Assembly: GCA_026647215.1 (NCBI GenBank) | Contig: JAPKHC010000016.1 | Coordinates: 20,584 to 84,583, forward strand | From: F1-120-MAGs118 sp013360535 | Lineage (GTDB): Bacteria > Planctomycetota > UBA1135 > GCA-002686595 | Direction: 5' to 3' | Length of the DNA: 64,000 nt | Position numbers and translations under genes: made by a program | Part shown: piece after piece, positions 46,802 to 57,093 of the stretch | Layout of the letters: each line of letters opens with the position of its first letter | How positions within the stretch are numbered: the first letter of the stretch is position 1 | The notes under the pieces: generated by a model | Told to the model about the DNA's origin: nothing | Database searches by the model: none | The model's input: only the letters and a program-made list of their open reading frames with translations

Positions 46802-49333
46802 TCAGCCGTCACCGTACTCGGCGCGCGGATCGACGGGCCGCTCGCGCAACGTGCGCCAGCGCTCGAACCACGCCAGAGTCGGGGCCCCGTCCTGCGCGAG
46901 GAGTGCCTTGCCCGAGCGCGTGTCGCCCTCGTTCGTGGTGCCCGTCGGCACGGGGGGCGCGTTGTCCGCGGCCTCATGCGCCCGCGCCAGTCGCTCCCTC
47001 GCCATTTCCTCGTCTCCGCGCAGCCATGCACAGCGTCCGTGTCCGTGGTGCGCCTCGGCCGAGCGCGGATTGAGCACGATCGCCTGCTGGAAGCGCATCT
47101 CGGCACGCCCGAGGTCGTGGCGTGCGAGAGCCACCACGCCGAGCCTCACGAGCGGCAGGCTGTCCTCACCGTTGATGGCGTGGCAGCGCTCGTACGCGCG
47201 TTCGGCCTCTTCGAGCGCGCGCTCGGTCCCCCGCGCGAGCAGGAGGTTGCCAATCTGCATCCAGCCGCGGTTCGACGTCGGATGGAAGAGCACGAGCCGA
47301 CGGTAGCTCTCGAGCGCCTCGTCCGTTCGCCCGAGAGCGAGCGCGCAATTTCCGAGGTTGTAGAGGCAATCCTCGTGGCTGGGCCACTGCTCCAGCGCAT
47401 GCCGATAGCCCGCCTGGGCCTCCTCGCATCGTCCGGCGACCCGCTGGCGGGTCGCCGCGTCGAGCGTCGCGTGAAACCGACGCTGCGCTTCCGCTTCCCT
47501 CGGCCCGGCGAGCACGCGCGCGCGCTTGCCGGGCAGGAGTTCGATGCGCGGAGCGTGCTCGCGCTCCCAGGTGACCAGCGTATTTGCCGGAACGTGGTTC
47601 ACGCTCTCGACCAGCCCATCGGGCCAGCGCACGCTCAGCTCCTCGATCTCGGTGGCCTCGCCCAGGCCGAAGTTGAGCTCGCCCGTCGCGTGCTGCGAGA
47701 GGTACGAACCCTGCGTGTCCTGCTCGCGCCTGCGGATCCTCCCGCCCGAGAGCACGTCGACGACGGCGCCGATCGCGAATCGATTGCCGTCGGGCTGGCG
47801 AACGCGGACGAGCACGCTCGAGCTGAGGTTGCCCCCGTCGTTCCTCAGGAGTCTCGCGGGACCGCCGTGCGACATCACGAGCATGTCCTCGTCGCCGTCG
47901 AGGTCGAAGTCGAATGAAGCGCCGCCGCGACCGACGTGCTCTTCGCCGAAGAACGAGCCGGCGCTCGCTCCGAGCTCAAAGAACCCGCGCGTCCCGCCGG
48001 CGTTCCAGAACAACTGGCTGCGCTGCGGGACGAGCTTCCTCGCATCGTCGGCCCGGGGCAGCGTGCTGCCGTTGATCACGAACAAGTCGAGCAACCCGTC
48101 ACAATCGAAGTCGATGAAGCGTGTGGCCCAACCCACGCGGTCCAGCGACGCCTGCCCGAGCCCGAATCGATCGGCCTGATCCATGAAGCTCAACGGCAAG
48201 TCGGACTTGCGCTCGACACCGGGAAGCCGGCGCATGTTGACGTACAGCGCATTCTCCTGCGCCAGCCAGTGCGTCACGACCAGGTCGAGGTCGAGGTCGG
48301 AATCGAAGTCGTCGATCGCGAGGCCCATCGCTCCGCGGTAGTCGCCAACCTGCGCCGGTGCAGTTCGGTCCTCGAACGTGCCGTCGGGAAGGCCGACATA
48401 CAGGGCGTTGTCGCTGACGTCGTTCGCCACGTAGAGGTCGGGGCGTCCGTCGCCGCTGAGATCGGCCAGCGTGGCGCCGAGGCTGCGTCCCGCGGCGTTT
48501 GCGACGCCGAGTCGCGGCGCGACGTCCTCGAACGACCCGTCGCCCCGGTTGCGCAGCAGCAGGTTGGGCGCGGGTTCGAACGAGCTGGGATTGATGCCCG
48601 CGGGGATCGCGAGGTCGTACTGCGGAACCGAGGCCGTCGCGGCAGCGTCTTGCTCGACGAACTGCACGTAGCGACAGACGTAGGCGTCCGGCGCGCCATC
48701 GAGATCGAAGTCGCCGATGGCGAGCCCGGTGAAGAAGCCCCGGAATTCGCCGAGACCCGCCTCGGCCGTGACGTCGCGGAAATGCGCCGCACCGTCGTTG
48801 GAGAGCAGGGTCAGGCCGCCGAAGCTCGTGACGAGCAGGTCGAGGTCGCCGTCGGAGTCGTAGTCGAGGAAGGCAGCGGCCATGCCGAGCAGCTCGAGGT
48901 CCGCGCCAGCGGCAGCACTGATGTCCTCGAAGCTCCCGTCGCCTCGATTGCGGAACAGCGCGCAGCGGGCTCGCGGCGCGTCGGTGTCCGCGAGCGCATG
49001 CGCGAAGTTGACGAGGAAGGCGTCCGTCCAGCCGTCGCCATCGACGTCGCCGAGGGCCACGCCGGAGCCCATGTCTTCCGGCAGGCGGTTGCCTCGGACG
49101 CCAGAAAAGTGCCGAAAAACGAGGCCGGAGGAGCTGGTGGCGTCCACGAAACGCGCGCTAGGCCGGTCGGGGGGCAGGGCCCTCCCGAGACTGTCGAACA
49201 GGCCCTCCGCGCCGTCGCCGGGCACGTAGCTTCCCGCGCGCTCGCGAAACGCGTGCCACGCGCCCACGGCGACGATCGCCACGAGCGCGACCAGCGCGGG
49301 CCGCACGCCCCGCTTGCGCGACCAGCCCGTCAT
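46802..49333 (-). CDS. FG-GAP/ASPIC-UnbV/TPR protein (CRTAC1-like) paired with a cytochrome
   Basis: 843 aa from the ATG at 49333, which overlaps the cytochrome stop (ATGA). Signal anchor ALVALVAIVAVGAWHAF; FG-GAP loops GDVDGDGWTDAFLVNF, DYDSDGDLDLLV, DFDLDGAPDAYVC, DLSGDGRPDLYVANDV, DFDSDLDLDLVV, DFDCDGLLDLFVI, DFDLDGDEDMLV. The ASPIC/UnbV segment is at about 560-640 (SQHATGELNFGLGEATEIEE; LSVRWPDGLVESV). The C-terminal part is TPR (CLYNLGNCALALGRTDEALE; ALEEAERAYERCHAINGED). This architecture is common in Planctomycetota and Acidobacteriota. Its co-translation with a multiheme cytochrome suggests a surface scaffold in an electron-transfer complex; that is inference. Confidence 0.9.
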   Translation of the reverse strand: MTGWSRKRGVRPALVALVAIVAVGAWHAFRERAGSYVPGDGAEGLFDSLGRALPPDRPSARFVDATSSSGLVFRHFSGVRGNRLPEDMGSGVALGDVDGDGWTDAFLVNFAHALADTDAPRARCALFRNRGDGSFEDISAAAGADLELLGMAAAFLDYDSDGDLDLLVTSFGGLTLLSNDGAAHFRDVTAEAGLGEFRGFFTGLAIGDFDLDGAPDAYVCRYVQFVEQDAAATASVPQYDLAIPAGINPSSFEPAPNLLLRNRGDGSFEDVAPRLGVANAAGRSLGATLADLSGDGRPDLYVANDVSDNALYVGLPDGTFEDRTAPAQVGDYRGAMGLAIDDFDSDLDLDLVVTHWLAQENALYVNMRRLPGVERKSDLPLSFMDQADRFGLGQASLDRVGWATRFIDFDCDGLLDLFVINGSTLPRADDARKLVPQRSQLFWNAGGTRGFFELGASAGSFFGEEHVGRGGASFDFDLDGDEDMLVMSHGGPARLLRNDGGNLSSSVLVRVRQPDGNRFAIGAVVDVLSGGRIRRREQDTQGSYLSQHATGELNFGLGEATEIEELSVRWPDGLVESVNHVPANTLVTWEREHAPRIELLPGKRARVLAGPREAEAQRRFHATLDAATRQRVAGRCEEAQAGYRHALEQWPSHEDCLYNLGNCALALGRTDEALESYRRLVLFHPTSNRGWMQIGNLLLARGTERALEEAERAYERCHAINGEDSLPLVRLGVVALARHDLGRAEMRFQQAIVLNPRSAEAHHGHGRCAWLRGDEEMARERLARAHEAADNAPPVPTGTTNEGDTRSGKALLAQDGAPTLAWFERWRTLRERPVDPRAEYGDG

Positions 49334-51429
49334 GGGTCGAGTTCCACGCGCGCCGAGGCTTCCGACACGACCGTGACCGGACTGGTGAGCCTCGTCGCGT
49401 CTCCGTACATGAAATTGAGCAGGTACTGGTCGATCTTGCGGTAATTGAGCCGTGCCTCGATGGTCAGCTCGCCGACGGACTCCGCCGGGACGTGCAGCTC
49501 GAGCTCTTCGGTGACGGGCAAGTCGCGCATCGTCGGCGCCTGTGCACCCGGACAGGCGAACTCGTAGCGCGCCACTTCCTCGGCGCCGGGAAACAGCGAA
49601 CGACGGAAGCGCACGCCGACCATCTCCCACAGGTTGTGACGATCGATCAGGTTGCCATGGCGGTCGACGGGCTCGGCCTTGAACATGAACGTCGCAGGCT
49701 CGATGAAGTTGCGCTCGTCGCGCCGGCCCGAGTGGAACACGACCTGGCCCTGCCGGTCCTTGACCTCGACTTCGATCCACGACTGGATGATGTCGAGCGG
49801 GCCCGTGGGAAAATCATGTCCCACCTTGTTGCTGAGCACGCGAACCCGCAGCGCGAGCGGCTCGCCCGCGCGCGCGCGCTGCGGCGCCAGGATCTCGATC
49901 GGTACGGCGGGTCCCTTGCTCCAGCGGTCGGCGATTTCCGGGATGGCGTACTCGCCTCGCAGCCAGTGCTCCACCAGCTGCGCGTGCTCGACGCCACCCT
50001 CGAGTTCCATCACGACGGGGATGAACTGGTTCGCACCGAGGAAGCGGTGGCTCCGATGCCGGCCATCGGTGCGTGAGCGGTTGAAGTCGGCTCCGTCGCC
50101 GCTCGCCGGATCGGAGGAACTCGCCAGCGGCATGTGGCACTCGCGACACTCGAGCGTTCGCGTCGGATCGCCCGGGTGGTTCCAGCGGCTGTTCTTCCAG
50201 TTGTCGTACTGGTTCTGAAGCTGGACCCAGCCGACGTCATTGACCTGCTCGTCGATGAACTGCTTGTGGCAGGCCGCACAGAACTCCGGCGTCTTGAACA
50301 TGCGCTTGGAGAGGCTCGCCACGTGCTGCTCGGGATAGGTCCGAATCACGAAGTCGCGCAGGAAGCTCGCGAGGGCGCCGTCCTTGCGCTCCCACGCATA
50401 GCGGCGGGGCTGGTGGATCACGTAGTTGGCGTTGCCGGCGACATCGGACTGCTCGATCGCATGGCACGCGAGGCAGGACACGCCCTCCCGATAGCCCGCG
50501 AGCGCCGTGAGGTCATCGACCCCGATGTACTTGGTGCCCGAGAACAGCGAGATGGGGTCGTGACACCCGGCGCAATAGCGGGTCGACGTCGCCCCGTTCT
50601 GCTGCGCCATCAGGTTCTGGATGCCCTGGAACGCGACGTCCATCGCGGCGTAGCGGTGCGCACTGGGCAACCACTCCCGGTAGATCTCCTCGTGACAGCC
50701 GCTGCTCCCGCAGGACGCGGAGTCGTCGAAGGAGCGCACGTCGAACGCACCGCCCGTCGAGGTCTTCGCGAGGCTCGGTGCAAACGGGCCGGCATCCCCG
50801 TAGGCGGCTGCGTCGTAGTCGGGCGGGAACGCATTCTCGTGGTGCGTCGGCCGCACGATCGCGCAGAGCGCGGCGGTGACCGCGAGGACGACGCCGCAGG
50901 CCGACACCGACAGGCGCAAGTGACCGCCGAGCGCAGTGCGCACCGCTGCCGAGGCCAACGCCGCCGAGGCACGCCGCTCGCGGGCGATTGGCACGAAGTA
51001 GTGCGGAATCAAGAACGCGAGCAACGCCACCGTCGTGGCGATGTGCGTCCAGCGCCACGCCGCGTCGCTGCGGGTTCCGAACGCACCTTGCCAGGTCAGC
51101 ACGAGTCCCGATCCCGCGCAGGCGACTAGCAGCGCCAGCGAGACCCAGCCCGTGACCTTCAGGTGCGTCAGCGGGAACGACCACCAGCCCAGCACGTGAC
51201 GGAGGCTGAACCAGACGATCAGCGGCAGCGTGAGCAGCCCGACGAGCGTGTGAACGATCACCGAGTGCTCGCTGAACACGTTGAACGGCGCCAGCCAGAT
51301 CACGAGGCCGCTGAGGGTCAGGTAGAGCAGCGAACCGCTCACGAGGCGAGGCAGCAGCCCTCTCCATCCGCTGGCGCGCCTCTCCAGAATCACGCTGCGC
51401 TCACCCCCCGCTTCGGTCGAGATCGACAT
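49330..51429 (-). CDS. Pentahaem membrane c-type cytochrome with N-terminal helical bundle
   Basis: 699 aa. About five transmembrane helices occupy residues 30-192 (LVSGSLLYLTLSGLVIWLAP; VSLALLVACAGSGLVLTW) and hold several His residues (55, 60, 78, 89, 129, 143) that could bind b-haem. The periplasmic part has one unusual CX4CH site (CGSSGCH, 240-246) and four CxxCH sites: CAGCH 286-290, CLACH 319-323, CAACH 384-388, CRECH 428-432. The C-terminal 230 residues are beta-rich. The layout suits a quinol-oxidising, haem-relay protein. It has AGGAG before the ATG, lies behind an FNR-type box and overlaps the FG-GAP/TPR gene. Confidence 0.88.
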   Translation of the reverse strand: MSISTEAGGERSVILERRASGWRGLLPRLVSGSLLYLTLSGLVIWLAPFNVFSEHSVIVHTLVGLLTLPLIVWFSLRHVLGWWSFPLTHLKVTGWVSLALLVACAGSGLVLTWQGAFGTRSDAAWRWTHIATTVALLAFLIPHYFVPIARERRASAALASAAVRTALGGHLRLSVSACGVVLAVTAALCAIVRPTHHENAFPPDYDAAAYGDAGPFAPSLAKTSTGGAFDVRSFDDSASCGSSGCHEEIYREWLPSAHRYAAMDVAFQGIQNLMAQQNGATSTRYCAGCHDPISLFSGTKYIGVDDLTALAGYREGVSCLACHAIEQSDVAGNANYVIHQPRRYAWERKDGALASFLRDFVIRTYPEQHVASLSKRMFKTPEFCAACHKQFIDEQVNDVGWVQLQNQYDNWKNSRWNHPGDPTRTLECRECHMPLASSSDPASGDGADFNRSRTDGRHRSHRFLGANQFIPVVMELEGGVEHAQLVEHWLRGEYAIPEIADRWSKGPAVPIEILAPQRARAGEPLALRVRVLSNKVGHDFPTGPLDIIQSWIEVEVKDRQGQVVFHSGRRDERNFIEPATFMFKAEPVDRHGNLIDRHNLWEMVGVRFRRSLFPGAEEVARYEFACPGAQAPTMRDLPVTEELELHVPAESVGELTIEARLNYRKIDQYLLNFMYGDATRLTSPVTVVSEASARVELDP

Positions 51430-51515
51430 GGTTGCACTCCTACCGCGCAGGCCGTCGCGGTTCCGAGGCCACCCCGGCCTCGCGTCGAGTGTCGACGGAC
51501 CCCCGGCGTCCGGCC

Positions 51516-51529
51516 TTGACTCAAATCAA
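51516..51529 (-). promoter_or_regulatory. FNR/DNR-family (CRP-type) binding box
   Basis: The reverse strand reads TTGATTTGAGTCAA, that is TTGAT-N4-GTCAA, one base from the FNR consensus TTGAT-N4-ATCAA. Its centre is 93 bases before the ATG of the pentahaem cytochrome and 49 bases past the norR stop. FNR/DNR-family activators act under low oxygen or NO. No such regulator gene is in the window and the -10 region is not obvious. Confidence 0.65.
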
Positions 51530-51571
51530 GGCGACCACGCTGTGTCGGGGGGGCCGGGCCCCGCTTGCGCC

Positions 51572-53152
<1,581 letters not shown>

Positions 53153-53165
53153 GGCAACGATCGTA

Positions 53166-53204
53166 GTGTCTTTCACAACCAACCGGAGCTGCCGTTTCGA
53201 CAAC
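53166..53204. promoter_or_regulatory. Two candidate NorR enhancer sites (GT-N7-AC)
   Basis: GTGTCTTTCAC (53166-53176) and GTTTCGACAAC (53194-53204) each fit the GT-N7-AC core reported for NorR sites, are 28 bases apart, and lie 40-80 bases upstream of the sigma-54 promoter. The core is short and occurs by chance, so only position makes them credible. Confidence 0.35.
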
Positions 53205-53244
53205 ACACCGCCGTAAGTCCTTTATTACCAACGATCTCGCCGCG

Positions 53245-53260
53245 TGGCACGGTCTTCGCC
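53245..53260 (+). promoter_or_regulatory. Sigma-54 promoter of ric-norB
   Basis: TGGCACGGTCTTCGCC has a perfect -24 half (TGGCACG) and the GC of the -12 element at exact spacing; one T of TTGC is C. The expected start near 53271 lies eight bases before the GGAGG ribosome site (53279-53283) of ric. The adjacent divergent norR is a sigma-54 activator. Confidence 0.75.
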
Positions 53261-53288
53261 TTGGGCTCCTCGAACCCTGGAGGAACCC

Positions 53289-53969
53289 ATGACCACCACG
53301 ACGACCTTGATCCGCCCCGAAACCAGCCTCGCCGAACTCGCCACGCAACTGCCCGGCGCCATCCGCGTCTTCCATCGCCACCGCCTCGACTTCTGCTGTG
53401 GCGGCCACGTGTCGCTCGGCCGCGCCTGCAGCGAGCGCAAGCTCGACGTCGACGAACTGTCGGCCGAGCTGCGCGACGAGAGCTCGCGCTCGAGTGAGCC
53501 GCTGCCCGGCGACACGCTCTCGGTGCCCGACCTGATCGCGCACATCCTCGAGCGCTTCCACGCCAAGCACCGCGAGGACCTTCCGCAGCTCGTCGCGATG
53601 GCGCGCAAGGTCGAGGCCGTGCACAAGGATCGCGCCGACTGCCCGCGTGGCCTCGCTGCGTTCCTCGCGTTCCTCTCCGACGAGCTCGAGAGCCACATGC
53701 AGAAGGAAGAGCAGGTGCTCTTCCCGCTGATCCTCTCCGGTCGCGGCCGCATGGCGGCGATGCCCGTGCAGGTGATGGAACTCGAGCACAAGGAGCACGG
53801 CGCGAACCTCGAGCGCCTGCGCAAGCTCACCAACGACCACAGCGCGCCCGCCGACGCGTGCGCCACGTGGACCGGCCTGTACCTCGGCCTCGCCGAACTC
53901 GAGCGCGAGCTGATGCAGCACATCCACCTCGAGAACAACGTCCTGTTCCCCCGCGCGCTGCGCGCCTAG
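53289..53969 (+). CDS. ric: Iron-sulfur cluster repair di-iron protein (RIC/YtfE/ScdA)
   Basis: 226 aa, GGAGG six bases before the ATG. The N-terminal ScdA_N domain (10-75) has FHRHRLDFCCGGHVSLGRAC with the conserved CCGG. The hemerythrin-like domain follows with metal-binding His and Glu residues: ILERFHAKHREDL, ELESHMQKEEQVLFPLI, VMELEHKEHGANL, LMQHIHLENNVLFPRAL. RIC proteins restore Fe-S clusters damaged by NO or oxidants and act in the cytoplasm. It is the first gene of a NorR-controlled pair with the NO reductase 22 bases downstream. Confidence 0.95.
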   Translation: MTTTTTLIRPETSLAELATQLPGAIRVFHRHRLDFCCGGHVSLGRACSERKLDVDELSAELRDESSRSSEPLPGDTLSVPDLIAHILERFHAKHREDLPQLVAMARKVEAVHKDRADCPRGLAAFLAFLSDELESHMQKEEQVLFPLILSGRGRMAAMPVQVMELEHKEHGANLERLRKLTNDHSAPADACATWTGLYLGLAELERELMQHIHLENNVLFPRALRA

Positions 53970-53991
53970 GTCCCCGAAACGTCCCATCCCC

Positions 53992-56316
53992 ATGAAATTC
54001 ACCGAAAAACGCCTGTGGATCGTGCTGTGCCTCGTCGTCGGGCTCGGCTTCTTCCTGCTCGGCTTCGGCGGCCGCGAGATCTATCGCCAGGCGCCGCCGA
54101 TCCCCGACCGTGTCGTCACCGAGTCGGGCCAGGTGCTCGCGACGCGGGAGCAGATCCTCGACGGCCAGCAGGTCTGGCAGTCGATCGGCGGCCAGCAGAT
54201 CGGCTCGATCTGGGGCCACGGCAGCTACCAGGCGCCGGACTGGTCCGCGGACTGGCTGCACCGTGAGTGTGTCACGCTGCTCGACCTTTGGAGCCGCAAC
54301 GAACACGGCAAGCCCTATGCGGAGCTCGACACGGCCGCGAAGGGTGCGCTCGACGCGCGCCTCGTGTCCGAGATGCGCACGAATCGCTTCGACGCGGCGA
54401 GCGGCACGCTGGTGCTGAGCGACGCGCGTGCGGCGGCGCAGGAACAGGTCGCGCAGCACTATCGCTCGCTGTTCGGCGGCGACGAGTCGCTCGCGAGCCT
54501 GCGCGAGGACTACGCGCTGCACGATGACGCGCTCACGGACGCGGCGCAGCTGCAGCAGCTCACGCAATTCTTCGGCTGGACGGCCTGGTCGTGCGCGACC
54601 GAACGTCCCGGCGAGACCTACACGTACACCAACAACTGGCCGCACGAGCCGCTCATCGGCAACGTGCCGACCTCGTCCAACGTGCTGTGGTCGATGCTCT
54701 CGATCGTGGCGCTGCTCGCGGGTGTCGGCGGCATGGTGTGGTTCCTCGCGAGCCGCGGCCGCGAGGAGGAGGACCCGCCGGCGCCGGCGCGCGACCCGCT
54801 CTCGGGCCTCGTGCTCACGCCTTCGATGCGCGCCGTCGGCCTCTACATCGGCGTCGCGGTCGCGCTCTTCTGCGTGCAGGTCGTGCTCGGCGCGATCACC
54901 GCGCACTACACCGTCGAAGGCAAGGCCTTCTTCGGCATCCCGCTCGCGAAGTGGCTGCCCTACGTGACGAGCCGCACGTGGCACATCCAGACCGGCGTGT
55001 TCTGGATCGCGACCGCGTTCCTCGCGACGGGCCTGTTCTTCGCGCCGGTGATCGGCGGCCGCGAGCCCAAGGGCCAGCGCCTCGGCGTGCACCTGCTGCT
55101 CGGCGCGCTGTTCCTCGTCGTCGGCGGCTCGCTCGCGGGCGAGTGGCTGTCGGTCGAACGCGTGCTCTCGCCGCAGATGTCGTTCTGGTTCGGCCATCAA
55201 GGCTACGAGTACGTCGACCTCGGCCGCGTGTGGCAGATCGCGCTCTTCGGCGGCCTGCTCGGCTGGCTGTTCCTGATGCTGCGCGCGCTCGCGCCCGCGC
55301 TGAAGAAGGGCGCCGCCAACCGCAGCCTGATCGGGCTCTTCACGCTCTCGACCGTCGCGATCGGCCTGTTCTACGGCGCCGGTTTGCTCTACGGCGCACG
55401 CACGCACCTGTCGGTCGCCGAGTACTGGCGCTGGTGGGTCGTGCACCTGTGGGTCGAAGGTTTCTTCGAGGTTTTCGCCACGGGCGTGCTGGCCTTCCTC
55501 TTCACGAGCCTCGGCCTCGTCAAGCCCGCCCACGCGACGCGCGCCTTCATCGCCTCGACCGCGGTGTTCCTGATCGGCGGCATCCCCGGCACGTTCCACC
55601 ACCTCTACTTCTCCGGCACGCCGGTCGGCATCACCGCTCTCGGTGCGTCGTTCAGCGCGCTCGAAGTCGTGCCGCTCGTCATGATCGGCTTCGAAGCCCT
55701 GCAGACGCTGCGCATGCAGCACCGCGCGGCCTGGATGGAGCGTTACCGCTGGCCGATCCGCTTCTTCGTGGGCGTCGCCTTCTGGAACCTGGTCGGCGCC
55801 GGCATCTTCGGCTTCCTGATCAACCCTCCGATCGCGCTCTACTACATGCAGGGCCTCAACACGACGCCCGTGCACGGCCACACCGCGCTGTTCGGCGTGT
55901 ACGGCCTGCTCTCGCTCGGCCTGATGCTCGTCATCGCTCGCCAGCTCACGGGAGCCCGCGCCTGGAAGCAGAAGCACCTGCGCTTCTCGTTCTGGTCGAT
56001 GAACGTGGGCCTCGGCCTGATGGTCGCGCTCAGCCTGCTCCCGATCGGCCTCGCGCAGACCGTCGCGAGCGTCGAACAGGGCCTGTGGTACGCGCGCTCC
56101 GCCGAGTTCCTGCAGCAGCCGTGGATCGAGAACCTGCGCTGGCTGCGCATCGTCGGCGACACGCTGTTCCTCGCCGGCGTCGCGTCCTTCGCGTGGTTCA
56201 TGCTCGGCCTGCGCACCGGCTGGTCGCTCGAGCCCGAGCTCCCGGCCTCGACGCTCACCTCGACCCAGCGCAAGCCGCTCTCCCGCGAACGCGAGCTCGT
56301 CGGCTCCGGCCGCTGA
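53992..56316 (+). CDS. norB: Quinol-dependent nitric oxide reductase (qNOR)
   Basis: 774 aa. The single-chain type has an N-terminal helix and a large periplasmic domain (35-225; GQQVWQSIGGQQIGSIWGHG, TYTNNWPHEPLIGN) fused to a 12-helix haem-copper-oxidase-like core, so it takes electrons from quinol without a cytochrome c subunit. Active-site residues are visible: VVHLWVEGFFEVFA (FeB His and Glu), IPGTFHHLYFSG (two His) and VHGHTALFGVYG (haem His). It reduces two NO to N2O in the inner membrane. With ric and norR it looks like NO detoxification; no nitrite or N2O reductase is present to suggest denitrification. Confidence 0.96.
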   Translation: MKFTEKRLWIVLCLVVGLGFFLLGFGGREIYRQAPPIPDRVVTESGQVLATREQILDGQQVWQSIGGQQIGSIWGHGSYQAPDWSADWLHRECVTLLDLWSRNEHGKPYAELDTAAKGALDARLVSEMRTNRFDAASGTLVLSDARAAAQEQVAQHYRSLFGGDESLASLREDYALHDDALTDAAQLQQLTQFFGWTAWSCATERPGETYTYTNNWPHEPLIGNVPTSSNVLWSMLSIVALLAGVGGMVWFLASRGREEEDPPAPARDPLSGLVLTPSMRAVGLYIGVAVALFCVQVVLGAITAHYTVEGKAFFGIPLAKWLPYVTSRTWHIQTGVFWIATAFLATGLFFAPVIGGREPKGQRLGVHLLLGALFLVVGGSLAGEWLSVERVLSPQMSFWFGHQGYEYVDLGRVWQIALFGGLLGWLFLMLRALAPALKKGAANRSLIGLFTLSTVAIGLFYGAGLLYGARTHLSVAEYWRWWVVHLWVEGFFEVFATGVLAFLFTSLGLVKPAHATRAFIASTAVFLIGGIPGTFHHLYFSGTPVGITALGASFSALEVVPLVMIGFEALQTLRMQHRAAWMERYRWPIRFFVGVAFWNLVGAGIFGFLINPPIALYYMQGLNTTPVHGHTALFGVYGLLSLGLMLVIARQLTGARAWKQKHLRFSFWSMNVGLGLMVALSLLPIGLAQTVASVEQGLWYARSAEFLQQPWIENLRWLRIVGDTLFLAGVASFAWFMLGLRTGWSLEPELPASTLTSTQRKPLSRERELVGSGR

Positions 56317-56348
56317 TTCCCGACTCTCCTTGGGGGGAGAAGTGTCGC

Positions 56349-56382
56349 GACGCCCATCCGAGCGAGGACTCGGGTGGGCGTC
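56349..56382 (+). terminator. Strong hairpin terminator after norB
   Basis: A 14-bp stem with one G-T wobble (GACGCCCATCCGAG / CTCGGGTGGGCGTC) and a six-base loop begins 32 bases after the norB stop and is followed by a pyrimidine-rich stretch (CTTCGCTTCCTGT). Confidence 0.7.
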
Positions 56383-56437
56383 CTTCGCTTCCTGTCTCGA
56401 TCGTGCCCCGACGACCTGAAGACTCGCGACGTTCCGC

Positions 56438-56793
56438 CTAACGATTCTCCTCGCGCTGACCGAACGGCGGCGCTTCTTCATCGCTCACGAACAACTCGCG
56501 CTGCGGATCCTCGGGCGGCCAGCGTCCCTCGCGCATGCACTGTTCGAACCATCGATGCATCGCGGCGTCATCGACGGAGTACTCGCCGCGGGCGGATTTC
56601 CAGATCAGCGCGGGCGTTCTCGATCGCAGGGTCTCGAGGGCCGACTGCACGGACGCGGGCGCGACGGGGCTCCCGAGGCGCGCCGCGTAGAAGCGCAGCG
56701 TTTCGGCGTCGCAAGGACGAAAGCGTTATTGCCGAGCCAGCTCCAACCGGGGGTAATGCGTCTTCGATTATCTTCGTTTATCCGTCCAGCCAT
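56438..56793 (-). pseudogene. Small gene of unknown function, apparently frameshifted
   Basis: On the reverse strand an ATG at 56793 starts a frame reading MAGRINEDNRRRITPGWSWL then GNNAFVL up to about 56715. From there protein-like sequence continues in the neighbouring frame: PCDAETLRFYAARLGSP, then ALETLRSRTPALIWKSARGE, YSVDDAAMHRWFEQCMREGR, ending REENR at the TAG (56438-56440). Joined, they would give about 118 residues, acidic and helical. I recognise no family. The 5' half is far richer in A+T than its neighbours, suggesting import. A sequencing error, a true frameshift, or use of an internal start (GTG 56650, 70 aa) are all possible. Confidence 0.4.
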
Positions 56794-57093
56794 AATTTGG
56801 TGCGCGGAGAATAACCACCCAGAATCGGCCCGCAGGGCGGCTCCGGGTCGTTCGGCGTGGGCCTGAGCCGGCTAACCAACCCCTCGGCCGGATCGAGCGG
56901 TGCCCCGGCATGAGTGGCCGGCTTGCCTTCCTACTTGCCGTCTCGCGACCGACGCCAGGAGCGCGAGAGCGAGAACGAACTGGCCCAGCCGGGGCCGCTG
57001 GACGCGAGCGAGCCCCGCGCTGAGACTCGGCGGCGGTGAAGGAACTCGCGCGTTGGCTGATCGGGAGTGTCGTCGTGCCGCGCCCGGACGCGC
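56794..57093. other. Non-coding stretch
   Basis: No convincing gene on either strand; open frames here lack the codon pattern of the neighbours. The part next to the broken gene (56794-56815) is A+T-rich, the rest returns to local G+C content. No attachment site, inverted repeat or tRNA was recognised. Confidence 0.5.

Noticed and set aside
56436..56442. GCCTAAC, the core of an integron attC site, at the end of the broken gene
   Set aside because: No matching GTTRRRY end at a cassette-like distance, no folded inverted structure and no integrase; seven bases are expected by chance.
53827..56481. An 884-codon open frame on the - strand opposite norB
   Set aside because: Antisense to a fully motif-supported NO reductase; the product is Glu/Arg/Ala-rich with no recognisable domain.
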